From JANNBN01 sp031385545 (lineage in GTDB: Bacteria; Actinomycetota; Acidimicrobiia; Acidimicrobiales; JANYDT01): a stretch of 28,611 nucleotides of DNA. The position numbers were made by a program, and so were the translations under genes. How positions within the stretch are numbered: the stretch's first letter is position 1; each line of letters begins with the position of its first letter. Below the pieces are notes generated by a model. The model had not been told where the DNA came from. It saw only the letters and a program-made list of their open reading frames with translations, and ran no database searches. Shown here piece by piece: positions 7,245-15,259 of this stretch. The stretch lies in NCBI GenBank assembly GCA_031385545.1, contig JANNBN010000002.1:1-28611 (forward strand), in the 5' to 3' direction.

Positions 7245-8069
7245 TCAGTGGTGTGCGATTGCGTCGCCGGGGAGTGGCCCGTCCCCGTACAGGGCCGATT
7301 GGAATCGCCGCATGCCCGCCAGCCATCGATCCACGTCGGTCGCCTTCCGTTCGACATAGGTTGCAACTTCGGGATGTGGCAGCACGTGAAAACGCTCGTC
7401 ACGCATCGCGGCCAGGCAGTGCTGCGCCACATCGTCTGCCGACAACACACCGTCGCCGCTCGCAACACCAAGGCCCTTGCCGGCATCGCCGAAATCAGGA
7501 CTGTTCGCACCGATGTTGGTCTCCACCGCCTGCGGGCAGAGCACAGACACCCGCACGCCCTGGTGATGGTGCGATATCGCCAACCACTCGGCCAGGGCGA
7601 CCGCAGCGTGCTTGGTCATCGTGTACGACAACGACCCAACCTGGGTGAGCAGGCCGGCGGCAGACGCCGTGTTCAGCAGGTAACCCTCGCCGCGGGCGAT
7701 CATTGACGGCAGCACAGCCCTCGCCGCATACAGATGTGCCATGACATGCACCTCCCACATGGCCTGGATCCGCTCATTGGTGTCCTCCACCCCGCCAATC
7801 GTCACGAAGCCGGCGTTCGAAATGAAGCAGTCGATAGGCCCGTGCGCCTGCTCGGTGGCCTGCACCAACTGCACGATCGCTGATTCGTCGCGTACGTCCA
7901 TCGCAACACCCGTTCCACCGATGTCGTTCGCAACACGGATCGCCTGTGCTCCGTCCAGATCAGCTACGACCACATGCCGAGCCCCTTCGCGCTGTGCTGC
8001 TCTCGCCAACGCTTCACCGATTCCCGATCCTGCACCGGTAACAACAGCAACGCGATCCTTGAGTTCCAT
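7245..8069 (-). CDS. Short-chain dehydrogenase/reductase (classical SDR)
   Basis: NAD(P)-dependent oxidoreductase of 274 aa. The Rossmann glycine motif is TGAGSGIG at 11-18, the acidic DLD at 37-39 follows strand beta2 and favours NAD(H), NAG is at 85-87, and the catalytic residues are Ser136 with Tyr149 and Lys153 (YTMTK). After PQAVETNI (where PG is usual) there is a long loop, and the C-terminal extension from about 230 (FHVLPHPEVATYVERKATDVDRWLAGM) is common in actinobacterial SDRs acting on lipid or terpenoid alcohols. The start has a TACGCT hexamer 7 nt upstream. It sits beside thiolase, DUF35 and ABM genes, which suggests a catabolic block, but the substrate is unknown. Confidence 0.92.
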   Translation of the reverse strand: MELKDRVAVVTGAGSGIGEALARAAQREGARHVVVADLDGAQAIRVANDIGGTGVAMDVRDESAIVQLVQATEQAHGPIDCFISNAGFVTIGGVEDTNERIQAMWEVHVMAHLYAARAVLPSMIARGEGYLLNTASAAGLLTQVGSLSYTMTKHAAVALAEWLAISHHHQGVRVSVLCPQAVETNIGANSPDFGDAGKGLGVASGDGVLSADDVAQHCLAAMRDERFHVLPHPEVATYVERKATDVDRWLAGMRRFQSALYGDGPLPGDAIAHH

Positions 8070-8076
8070 GGACCCG

Positions 8077-8082
8077 AGCGTA
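8077..8082 (-). promoter_or_regulatory. Predicted leaderless -10 element (TACGCT) of the SDR gene
   Basis: TACGCT on the minus strand, 7 nt before the ATG at 8069. The same hexamer at the same distance stands before pgm and the 64-aa four-Cys gene, and at 6 nt before hemQ. Confidence 0.6.
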
Positions 8083-8083
8083 G

Positions 8084-8335
8084 AAGTTCGCCGAAGTACA
8101 GATCGAACTGGAATGCCTGACCAGTTTGCGCAGCCACGCTACGCCGCTCGGTTCGGGGATCGGCTGGATCGAGCCGATGCCGTTCTCCGACATCACAGGT
8201 TTCAGCGGAGAACGCGAAATCTTCGACCAGTCCGTTGGAGCGTCTGGCGCTGGTTCGTACATGCGGCCGCTGTCGAACAGGGCCAGGCCGGACCTCAAGA
8301 TTCTCTTTCCCGATATGCAGATCTGGGAGTAACGG
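8084..8335 (+). pseudogene. Unassigned 83-codon open frame, possible gene remnant
   Basis: Between the SDR start and the stop of the exported cyclase gene, the plus strand has an open frame from just after a TAG at 8081 to the TAA that ends near 8335. Third-codon positions are clearly GC-rich and the product looks protein-like (it ends LKILFPDMQIWE), yet no ATG or GTG lies near its 5' end; TTG at 8126 and ATG at 8177 are the only options. I do not recognise the product. It could be the 3' remnant of a lost gene or a short real gene. Low confidence. Confidence 0.25.
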
Positions 8336-8338
8336 GTT

Positions 8339-9202
8339 TCAACCTTCGTCGTTGTCGTTACGGACTTCCCGACCGAGGCACGCAAGCGGATCGGTCTGGT
8401 AGCCGGACCCGTCACGCAATGCGACAGCGGTGGCGATGATCAAGTCGCCCTTGGTCTGTAGAGCGGCCAGGTTGTTGAGTCCCGGGAGCGCAACCTTGTT
8501 CGCGGCCAGGATGTTGTAGGTGGCGCTGAAATCGGCGTCGGACGTTGCGTCAGGGCCGAACGTGTCGGACCCGACACCACCGATCTGGCGGTTCTCGACC
8601 ATCCAGTTCACTGCGTCGCCTGAGAATCCCGGCGCAGCCTCAAGGAAGGCAGGAGTGCGGAAAAGCTGGTCGAAGCCGGTACGGATGATGACCATGGACC
8701 CCTTGGCGATCTTGCCATTCTGACGTTCGTATGCGCGGATATCTTCAGAGGTAAGTTGGAAACCGTCGTCTTCCGTTGCTGCCATCCGAGGACGCACGTC
8801 GACCACATAGGCGGGCCAAACGAACTCCGTCGCAGCGAGATCGTCAATGGTGCGAGCACCTTCGATGAAATGGCCCGGGGCATCGATGTGTGTGCCGGTA
8901 TGGGTGCCCGTCTGCACTTCCTCAACCTGAAAGCCGTTCGTCGGGATGTCGGCCACAAGGTGGACCGATGGTGCCGGGTCACCTGGGAACACCGATGCGT
9001 TCTGGTCGAAGACGTGGCCAAGCCGAGCCATCCCACGGGGACACTCGAGGCGCGCATTTCCACCATCGCCACCGTTGAAACGGACACCGAGGCCCGCGGC
9101 GATTGCACCGGACGCCGCAAAGGTTGCAAAACCGGTAACAGCAGCGAACAACGTGGTGCGTGACCTGCGGGTGCGTGTCGTGGCTGCAGACGTGGTTGAC
9201 AT
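8339..9202 (-). CDS. Exported cyclase-family protein (kynurenine-formamidase/PF04199 fold)
   Basis: Protein of 287 aa with the metal-binding signature of the cyclase/kynurenine-formamidase family, THTGTHIDAPGHF at 100-112: His101, His105, Asp107 and His111 are the expected metal and catalytic residues. Family members hydrolyse N-formylkynurenine, isatin or cyclic amides, or act as polyketide cyclases. The N-terminus (TRTRRSRTTLFAAVTGFATFAASGAIAAG, about residues 9-37, read here as Arg-rich n-region plus hydrophobic core) predicts export or membrane anchoring, unusual because most characterised members are cytosolic. The start at 9202 is supported by AAAGAGG 5 nt upstream, although the frame remains open to 9442. 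It diverges from the ABC/patatin operon across 304 bp. The substrate is unknown. Confidence 0.88.
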   Translation of the reverse strand: MSTTSAATTRTRRSRTTLFAAVTGFATFAASGAIAAGLGVRFNGGDGGNARLECPRGMARLGHVFDQNASVFPGDPAPSVHLVADIPTNGFQVEEVQTGTHTGTHIDAPGHFIEGARTIDDLAATEFVWPAYVVDVRPRMAATEDDGFQLTSEDIRAYERQNGKIAKGSMVIIRTGFDQLFRTPAFLEAAPGFSGDAVNWMVENRQIGGVGSDTFGPDATSDADFSATYNILAANKVALPGLNNLAALQTKGDLIIATAVALRDGSGYQTDPLACLGREVRNDNDEG

Positions 9203-9207
9203 ATTGG

Positions 9208-9214
9208 CCTCTTT
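9208..9214 (-). promoter_or_regulatory. Shine-Dalgarno that sets the cyclase-family start
   Basis: AAAGAGG on the minus strand, 5 nt before the ATG at 9202; it rules in favour of this start over any in-frame codon further upstream. Confidence 0.55.
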
Positions 9215-9401
9215 CAGTTGTTGGTGCACGCGTTGCTGTGCACAGTGGGCGCTCATTGGCTGTGGCGGCGGACGTTGGCCCCGAGACGACGCTACCGGAG
9301 GGGTCGGACGAAAGCCATAGCGTGGTTGGGCACGGATTCTTGCCGGGCGACGGCCAAGCGAAATCGTTCTCCCAGGTTGAACATTCGATGTTTTCTGCGA
9401 C

Positions 9402-9426
9402 CGCAGCGCACGCATGCATCGCTGCG
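9402..9426. repeat. Interrupted dyad (candidate operator)
   Basis: Arms CGCAGCG (9402-9408) and CGCTGCG (9420-9426) are perfect inverted repeats separated by 11 bp that contain the palindrome ATGCAT. It lies about 80 bp before the permease start in a divergent promoter region, a usual place for a dimeric regulator site. There is no T-run, so a terminator is unlikely. No regulator is identified. Confidence 0.3.
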
Positions 9427-9506
9427 TGATAGCGATACACAAACACTTGATCGCCCGCCGAAAGCAATGACGGCATCACAATGGGACACGACGACGGGAA
9501 GCAACC

Positions 9507-10547
9507 ATGTTTCTAACTGCCTGGCGAGACTTGCAATTCAGGCGTCGCAGAGTCATGATCGCCGTGCTCGGCACTGCACTGGTGCTCTCGCTCAGCCTGG
9601 TGATGACGGGGATATCGGCATCGTTCCGCAACGAGGTCCGCGTCGGTCTGCGTTCTTTCGGAGCGGACAGCTGGATCCGCCCGGAAACAGCGAACGGGGT
9701 ACTTATTGCCAGTGCACCCTTCGATGTCAGCACAGCTCCAACGGCTGAGCAACTCGGGGTCGAACGCGCTGATCCGGTGCTGTTTCGCAATACGTCGGTT
9801 GGACGCGGAGCAAAGGATCAGATCGCGTACTTCGGTGTTGTGCGTGGCGGATTGGGTGATCCAGCACCGACCAAGGGGGCGCGGCTTGCTCAAGAAGGCG
9901 ACATCGTGCTCGACACCAAGCTCGGTCGCGGCATCGGTGCCAAGGTGGTGATCGGCGGACGGCAGTTCACGGTGGTCGGACTGGTTCGTCGACGCAGCAT
10001 GCTTGCCGGGGTCCCCATCGCGTACATGTCGATTACCGACGCACAGGGTCTCGCCTTCGGGGGGCGGCCGCTAGCAAATACCGTCGCCGTGGTGGGCCGA
10101 CCAGCGGTACCGAGCGGTTGGGCCCTTGACACACAGGCTGATGCCGAAACGGAAATGCTGCAACCGCTCCGCGAGGCGATGAAGACAATCGACCTGGTGC
10201 GCGGATTGCTGTGGCTGGTTGCTGCGCTCATTGTCGGTTCCGTCATGTACCTGCAGTCCCTCGAACGCAGCCGGGACTTCGCCGTGTTGAAGGCGACCGG
10301 CTCTTCGGCAAGGTCCATCGGAGGAAGCCTGGCGCTCCAAGCGGTGTTTCTGATGCTCGTCGCTTCGCTCTTGGGCATGGGTATCGGCGCGCTCTTGGCC
10401 CCGCTGTTCCCGATGAACGTCGAGATTCCAACCCTCTCCTTCGTTCTCCTTCCGTTCATCGCAGTTCTGATCGGACTGCTGGCATCAGTCACCGGCTTAC
10501 GAAGATCGCTTCGGATCGAACCGGCGTTTGCGTTTCGCGGGGCGTGA
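9507..10547 (+). CDS. FtsX/MacB-type ABC transporter permease
   Basis: Membrane permease of 346 aa with the FtsX-like layout: one N-terminal transmembrane helix (about residues 17-37), a periplasmic/extracytoplasmic domain of roughly 190 residues, then three C-terminal helices (about 232-250, 272-295, 308-325). The segment LERSRDFAVLKATGSSARSI (about 251-270) is the conserved coupling region after the second helix, like the E-R-x-x-E-x-x-x-L-x-A-x-G motif of MacB/LolC/FtsX. Such permeases do not form classic channels; with their ATPase they drive mechanical export or extraction of lipoproteins, lipids, peptides or drugs at the outer face of the membrane. It is the first gene of a three-gene operon; the ATPase begins 2 nt after its stop. 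No separate adaptor (MacA) gene is nearby. Confidence 0.92.
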   Translation: MFLTAWRDLQFRRRRVMIAVLGTALVLSLSLVMTGISASFRNEVRVGLRSFGADSWIRPETANGVLIASAPFDVSTAPTAEQLGVERADPVLFRNTSVGRGAKDQIAYFGVVRGGLGDPAPTKGARLAQEGDIVLDTKLGRGIGAKVVIGGRQFTVVGLVRRRSMLAGVPIAYMSITDAQGLAFGGRPLANTVAVVGRPAVPSGWALDTQADAETEMLQPLREAMKTIDLVRGLLWLVAALIVGSVMYLQSLERSRDFAVLKATGSSARSIGGSLALQAVFLMLVASLLGMGIGALLAPLFPMNVEIPTLSFVLLPFIAVLIGLLASVTGLRRSLRIEPAFAFRGA

Positions 10548-10549
10548 GG

Positions 10550-11548
10550 ATGACCATTACAACCCAGCGGGATAACCACGACGGGCTGGTCGTGCGTGAC
10601 CTGGTCATCGAATACAAGCGGGGCGACCAGCCCGTGCGCCCCATCGACGGACTCTCGTTCAGCGCGGCGCCCGGATCAATCACCCTGCTCCTCGGCCCGT
10701 CCGGCTGCGGCAAGACCAGCGTGCTGTCCAGCCTGGGCGCAATGCTCACACCAAAGTCGGGTTCGATCCAACTTGGTGACATCGACGTGGTGCGTGTGGT
10801 CGCCGGATCAGGCGGTGCGCTCACGGCTTTTCGCCGCAACAGCGTCGGTATCGTTTTCCAGGCCTTTAATCTCCTGCCTTCGCTGACCGCCGAAGAGAAC
10901 GTCCGTGTTGTCTTGACAGCCGCGGGGATCAAACGGCGAAAGGCAACCCAACGAGCCAACCAGCTGCTCACATCCCTTGGTCTGGGCGAACGAATGCTGC
11001 ATCGTCCCGATGATCTGTCAGGGGGGCAACAGCAACGCGTCGCAATAGCACGGGCCCTTGCGTTGGACCCGACACTGCTCCTCGCCGATGAACCGACCGC
11101 ACACCTTGATCACTCTTCGGTCGGCAGCGTTCTGGACTTCTACCGTCGTCTTGCCGACGATGGCCGCATCGTCGTGGTATCGACCCACGACGACCGCATG
11201 CTTCGAATCGCCACAGACGTCGTCGAGCTCGCGCCACGCGCGCATACGACAGCGCAACCGGGTGTCCTGTCGTTGAGCGAGGGCGACGTTCTGTTCAATC
11301 AGGGCGACCACGGCGAACTGGTGTATGTAGTCCGCTCGGGCACGTTCAACGTCCTCAGGCGCGAACCGGACGGCGAGTCGGTGATCGTGAGCCAACTCAT
11401 CCCTGGCGACCATGTGGGTGAGATGGCCCCGCTCTTTTCGTTGCCACGAAGCGCCACCGTCATTGCGACCAGTAGCGCCGAGATCGAAGGGATGCCAATC
11501 GAGCAGTTCCGGAGGACCTTCGAATTGCGCTCGCTCTCAGGTAGATAG
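10550..11548 (+). CDS. ABC transporter ATPase fused to a C-terminal cyclic-nucleotide-binding domain
   Basis: Protein of 332 aa with two domains. Residues 11-230 are a MacB/LolD-type ABC ATPase: Walker A GPSGCGKTS (49-57), Q-loop Gln104, signature LSGGQ (156-160), Walker B LLLADEP with Glu181, and switch His213. Residues about 238-325 form a cyclic-nucleotide-binding domain of the CRP fold: the beta-roll segments LSEGDVLFNQGD and LVYVVRSGTFNVLRR lead to the phosphate-binding cassette GDHVGEMAPLFSLPRSATV (286-304), with Glu291 and Arg300 intact. Such a C-terminal CNBD is not standard for this ATPase family and implies gating of the transporter by cAMP or a related nucleotide. ATG follows the permease stop by 2 nt; the next gene starts 7 bp after its stop. 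Domains are clear; ligand identity is inference. Confidence 0.93.
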   Translation: MTITTQRDNHDGLVVRDLVIEYKRGDQPVRPIDGLSFSAAPGSITLLLGPSGCGKTSVLSSLGAMLTPKSGSIQLGDIDVVRVVAGSGGALTAFRRNSVGIVFQAFNLLPSLTAEENVRVVLTAAGIKRRKATQRANQLLTSLGLGERMLHRPDDLSGGQQQRVAIARALALDPTLLLADEPTAHLDHSSVGSVLDFYRRLADDGRIVVVSTHDDRMLRIATDVVELAPRAHTTAQPGVLSLSEGDVLFNQGDHGELVYVVRSGTFNVLRREPDGESVIVSQLIPGDHVGEMAPLFSLPRSATVIATSSAEIEGMPIEQFRRTFELRSLSGR

Positions 11549-11555
11549 GTAAGCC

Positions 11556-13442
11556 ATGGAACCCGGGCCCGGCGACGATGCTCCGGCCGAACTCGAACTA
11601 TCGATAAGCGCGCTTCGTGAATTGGAGTTGACCCGCGCGATTCGCGAAGGGTGGGGCGTCACCGATCCCCAGGCCATTGAATCACTCGCCAATTCTGCGG
11701 CGGTGCACGACATTGCGGCCGGCACCGTGCTCGTGCGGAAAGGCGACCCAGCGTCATCGGCGTTCCTAGTCCTCTCGGGCAGTTTCCGGGTGAAGGACTG
11801 GTCGGAAGAAGCGACTGAGGAAGAGCCTGCAATTTCAATCGCAACTGCGGCTGCGACTCGTTCGGTCGGGCCGGGCCAACTGCTTGGAGAGCGTGCTCTG
11901 ATCGACGGCGGCGTTCGCACCGCAACGCTGGTCGCCGTTCGTGCGTCACGGGTTGCGGAGTTCGAAGCGGGCGCGTTCCGGGCGTTGTGCATGGAGCACC
12001 CAGAAGTGCTCCTGAAGACCGTCGCCCAGTTCATGCACCGTCTTGACTCTGCCGTGCGCCCAGACAGGGCAAAAGGTCACCGGGTCGCCGTCATCGGTGA
12101 CGGGACTACGGATGTTTCAGCATTCGCTCAGCGCCTAGCCAGAGCGTTTCCTCATCCGATCGTAGTGGTTGACGCACGTGCCGCGTTCGACGCAGTTGGG
12201 TTCTCCGACGAGCTATCCGACACCGCTGCGAGGCTCGCCGAGGGTCGTATCCAGGCGTGGCTGGACCGACGCACCAATGAGTATCCGTGGCTGCTGCTCG
12301 TCGCAGACCCGAGCGATCGCCGATGGACTACTGCCGTTCTTGCCCACTGCGACCACGCCGTGGCGTTGGCGGCAGTTGCCGACACAGTTCCCACCCATCA
12401 CCCGGTTTGGCCCAACAGTGCTCCTGTGCTTCAACGGACAACCCTCGTACTCCTCCACCCAGCTTCCACCCGCATGCCTGAAAACACGGCCAGGATCCTT
12501 CACCACCTGCCCGCGGACACACACTTACACGCACGCGTCGACCGAGATGAAGACGTCAACCGCGTCGCACGGATGCTTGCGGGTGTCCCATACGGCCTCG
12601 TTCTCTCCGGGGGTGGAGCTCGTGGTTTCGCACACCTCGGAGCGGTGCAGGCAATGCGAGAACTAGGCATCCCGTGCGACGTCATCGGCGGTACGAGCAT
12701 CGGGGCTGTGATGGCCGCTTACCAGGGCATGGACATGACCATCGAGGAACAGATTCGCCAGACGGAGATCGGCTTCAAAGGAGTCCTCGACTACACGCTT
12801 CCGGTAGTTTCACTCTTGAAGGGCCAGCGCACGAGTGAGCGGATTCAACAGCACGTCGGCGACCACACCATCGAAGACCTGTGGATTCCGTATTTCTGCA
12901 ACTCCACAAACTTGTCCATCAACGAGATGAAGATCCACGACCGGGGTTCTATCGCGACTGCGGTTCGGGCCAGCGTCGCGCTGCCAGGGATCTTTCCGCC
13001 TGTGCACGACGGCGAGCACTTTCTCGTGGACGGCGGGGTGCTGAACAACTTTCCACTCGATGTGATGCGAGAACGCAACCCGTTCGGCAAAGTCATCGCA
13101 ATCGACGTCGCCGAAAACCTGCTGCTCGAGGCGCACGGCAACTTCGGTCTTCAGTTGTCCGGCTGGCGCGCCGCGGCTGGAGTGCTTCGCAGAAGACCTC
13201 TTGCTCCGAGTATCGCCACCACCCTTGTGCGTACTTCGATCATTGGTTCGGCTCGCGATCGTGCTCGCTACATCCGGCTTCGCTACGCAGACCTACATAT
13301 GGAGCTTGCGCTGAAGGGTTGCGGACTACTCGATTTCGGTGCGGTTCGAACGGTCGCCGACTCTGGATACCGGGCCGCCAGGCCGCAACTTGCGTCATGG
13401 TGGGCGAACGAACGGTCGGCACAGCATCCGATCAACGAGTGA
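11556..13442 (+). CDS. NTE-type patatin phospholipase with N-terminal cyclic-nucleotide-binding domain
   Basis: Protein of 628 aa resembling mycobacterial Rv2565 and, in outline, eukaryotic neuropathy target esterase. Residues about 35-165 are a CNBD (AAGTVLVRKGDPASSAFLVLSGSFRV, then GERALIDGGVRTATLVA at 111-127 with Glu112 and Arg121 of the phosphate-binding cassette). Residues about 174-340 are an alpha/beta region starting HRVAVIGDG that lacks a usable Walker A. Residues 345 onward are the patatin domain: GGGARG (352-357), GGTSIGA with nucleophile Ser381, and VDGG with Asp492. It should hydrolyse (lyso)phospholipids, with the CNBD as regulator. AGGTAAG precedes the ATG, and it begins 7 bp after the ABC ATPase. 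No transmembrane helix is evident. Confidence 0.93.
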   Translation: MEPGPGDDAPAELELSISALRELELTRAIREGWGVTDPQAIESLANSAAVHDIAAGTVLVRKGDPASSAFLVLSGSFRVKDWSEEATEEEPAISIATAAATRSVGPGQLLGERALIDGGVRTATLVAVRASRVAEFEAGAFRALCMEHPEVLLKTVAQFMHRLDSAVRPDRAKGHRVAVIGDGTTDVSAFAQRLARAFPHPIVVVDARAAFDAVGFSDELSDTAARLAEGRIQAWLDRRTNEYPWLLLVADPSDRRWTTAVLAHCDHAVALAAVADTVPTHHPVWPNSAPVLQRTTLVLLHPASTRMPENTARILHHLPADTHLHARVDRDEDVNRVARMLAGVPYGLVLSGGGARGFAHLGAVQAMRELGIPCDVIGGTSIGAVMAAYQGMDMTIEEQIRQTEIGFKGVLDYTLPVVSLLKGQRTSERIQQHVGDHTIEDLWIPYFCNSTNLSINEMKIHDRGSIATAVRASVALPGIFPPVHDGEHFLVDGGVLNNFPLDVMRERNPFGKVIAIDVAENLLLEAHGNFGLQLSGWRAAAGVLRRRPLAPSIATTLVRTSIIGSARDRARYIRLRYADLHMELALKGCGLLDFGAVRTVADSGYRAARPQLASWWANERSAQHPINE

Positions 13443-13510
13443 AACCAGGAACGTTGCCCGGACGAACCGACAGCCGTCGGATCTGGAGGACACGGTGGTT
13501 CCGTGCCTCG

Positions 13511-13516
13511 TACGCT
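13511..13516 (+). promoter_or_regulatory. Predicted leaderless -10 element (TACGCT) of pgm
   Basis: TACGCT followed by 7 nt and GTG at 13524. This spacing, and the fact that Pgm homologues begin at this Met-Ser-x-Pro-Arg-Ala-Gly-x-Pro-Ala sequence, decide the pgm start in favour of 13524 over an in-frame GTG at 13503. Confidence 0.6.
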
Positions 13517-13523
13517 GGCAGAC

Positions 13524-15173
13524 GTGAGTTCACCCCGTGCCGGCCAACCCGCTCAGACTGCTGACCTCGAGGACATCCCCAAGCTCGTCTCCGCGTATTA
13601 CGCGGTGCAGCCCGATCTTTCCGATCCAGCACAGCGGGTTGCGTTTGGTACGTCGGGCCACCGCGGCTCCAGCTTCGATGGGGCGTTCAACGAGCCCCAC
13701 ATCGCAGCCACGACGCAGGCCATTTGTGAATACCGGGCCGCACAGGGCATCCGAGGTCCACTGTTCCTCGGTCAGGACACGCACGCACTGAGCGTTCCTG
13801 CTCACACGACTGCGCTTGAAGTGCTGGCGGCGAACGGAGTCACGGTGATGATCGACGACGCAGATCGTTACGCGCCGACCCCAGCCGTCTCGCACGCCAT
13901 CGTGACTGCGAACCGCGGCCGCGCAGCAGACGACAGCGCACAGGCCGATGGGATCGTGGTCACCCCGTCGCACAACCCGCCACGAGACGGCGGGTTCAAA
14001 TACAACGCTGCACATGGCGGCCCGGCTGACACCGATGCCACCGGATGGATCGCTGCGCGTGCGAACGCGATCCTCGAAGCCGAAAGCAAGGACGTGAAAC
14101 GCGTTTCACTCGCACGGGCACTGGCGGCCGATACCACGCACACCTATGACTATCTCGGAACCTACGTCGATGACCTTCCGAACGTCGTCGACCTTGACGC
14201 AATCCGCGCGGCCGGCATTCGCATCGGAGCAGATCCACTCGGCGGTGCCAGCGTTGACTACTGGGCCGCAATCGCCGAACGTCATCGGCTCGACCTCACC
14301 GTCATCAACCCCGTCGTCGACCCCACCTGGCGTTTCATGACGCTCGATTGGGACGGCAAGATCCGCATGGACTGCTCGTCACCAAATGCCATGGCATCGC
14401 TGATCGCGAACCGCGACGCGTTCCAGATCTCAACGGGCAACGACGCCGATTCGGACCGCCATGGGATCGTCACGCCCGACGGTGGCCTGATGAACCCCAA
14501 CCATTTCCTCGCCGTCGTAATCGAGTACCTGTACGCCCATCGGGCAGGGTGGCGGGCCGACTGCGCGATCGGCAAGTCGCTCGTTTCTTCATCGATGATC
14601 GACCGGGTCGCCGCGGCGTTGGGGCGGCGCCTTATCGAAGTACCGGTCGGCTTCAAGTGGTTCGTGCCCGGCCTGTCTGACGGGTCCGTCGGGTTCGGAG
14701 GCGAGGAGTCAGCTGGCGCATCGTTCCTCCGTATGGACGGCAGCGCGTGGACCACCGACAAGGACGGCATCATCATGGGACTGCTCGCCTCGGAAATCCT
14801 CGCGGTTACGGGCATCTCGCCGAGCGAGCATTACCGACGCCTCACCGCTTCTTACGGTGACCCGGCCTATGCGCGGATCGATGCCCCAGCTACCCGTGAT
14901 CAGAAGGCCGTGCTTGGCAAGCTGTCACCCGAGCAGGTCACGGCCACAACCCTCGCCGGCGAAGCAATCACCGCGAAGTTGACATCGGCGCCCGGCAACG
15001 GGGCCTCCATCGGCGGGCTGAAGGTCACCACCGAAAGTGCGTGGTTCGCCGCACGGCCCAGCGGTACCGAAGACGTCTACAAGATCTACGCAGAGTCGTT
15101 CAAAGGACCTGAGCATCTGGCCGAGGTGCAGGCCGCGGCAAGGGACCTAGTGAGCGATGTTCTGGGCTCATAG
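13524..15173 (+). CDS. pgm: Phosphoglucomutase, alpha-D-glucose-specific
   Basis: Interconverts glucose 1-phosphate and glucose 6-phosphate, linking glycolysis with glycogen and cell-wall precursor synthesis. The 549-aa product has all four alpha-phosphohexomutase signatures: FGTSGHRG near the N-terminus (41-48), phosphoserine loop TPSHNPP with Ser149, metal loop GNDADSDRHG with Asp307, Asp309 and Asp311, sugar loop GFGGEESAGASFLR, and the phosphate-binding ARPSGTEDVYKIY near the C-terminus. The start is taken as GTG 13524 because of the TACGCT-N7 element and homology; GTG 13503 has a GGAGG 13 nt upstream and cannot be excluded. It stands alone between the patatin operon and an azoreductase gene. 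Function is secure. Confidence 0.95.
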   Translation: MSSPRAGQPAQTADLEDIPKLVSAYYAVQPDLSDPAQRVAFGTSGHRGSSFDGAFNEPHIAATTQAICEYRAAQGIRGPLFLGQDTHALSVPAHTTALEVLAANGVTVMIDDADRYAPTPAVSHAIVTANRGRAADDSAQADGIVVTPSHNPPRDGGFKYNAAHGGPADTDATGWIAARANAILEAESKDVKRVSLARALAADTTHTYDYLGTYVDDLPNVVDLDAIRAAGIRIGADPLGGASVDYWAAIAERHRLDLTVINPVVDPTWRFMTLDWDGKIRMDCSSPNAMASLIANRDAFQISTGNDADSDRHGIVTPDGGLMNPNHFLAVVIEYLYAHRAGWRADCAIGKSLVSSSMIDRVAAALGRRLIEVPVGFKWFVPGLSDGSVGFGGEESAGASFLRMDGSAWTTDKDGIIMGLLASEILAVTGISPSEHYRRLTASYGDPAYARIDAPATRDQKAVLGKLSPEQVTATTLAGEAITAKLTSAPGNGASIGGLKVTTESAWFAARPSGTEDVYKIYAESFKGPEHLAEVQAAARDLVSDVLGS

Positions 15174-15194
15174 GCCGAGCCGCGGAAATCGACT

Positions 15195-15220
15195 CCGAAT
15201 CGCTCCTGCGACTGATTCGG
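15195..15220 (+). terminator. Weak hairpin after pgm
   Basis: CCGAATC (15195-15201) and GATTCGG (15214-15220) form a 7-bp stem with a 12-nt loop, about 20 bp after the pgm stop. There is no T-run, so it is at best a weak or factor-assisted terminator, or an operator for the following gene. Confidence 0.25.
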
Positions 15221-15259
15221 GGTTAGGACTGAGAACAAGAACACTCAGGAGCCGTCCTC

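Larger units (their letters stand above)
9203..9506. promoter_or_regulatory. Divergent intergenic region between the cyclase-family gene and the ABC/patatin operon
   Basis: A stretch of 304 bp without a gene. It must hold the promoters of both divergent transcripts, but I see no convincing -35/-10 pair. The only clear structure is a 7-bp dyad at 9402-9426, listed separately. The plus-strand permease has GGGAAG close to its ATG. Confidence 0.5.
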
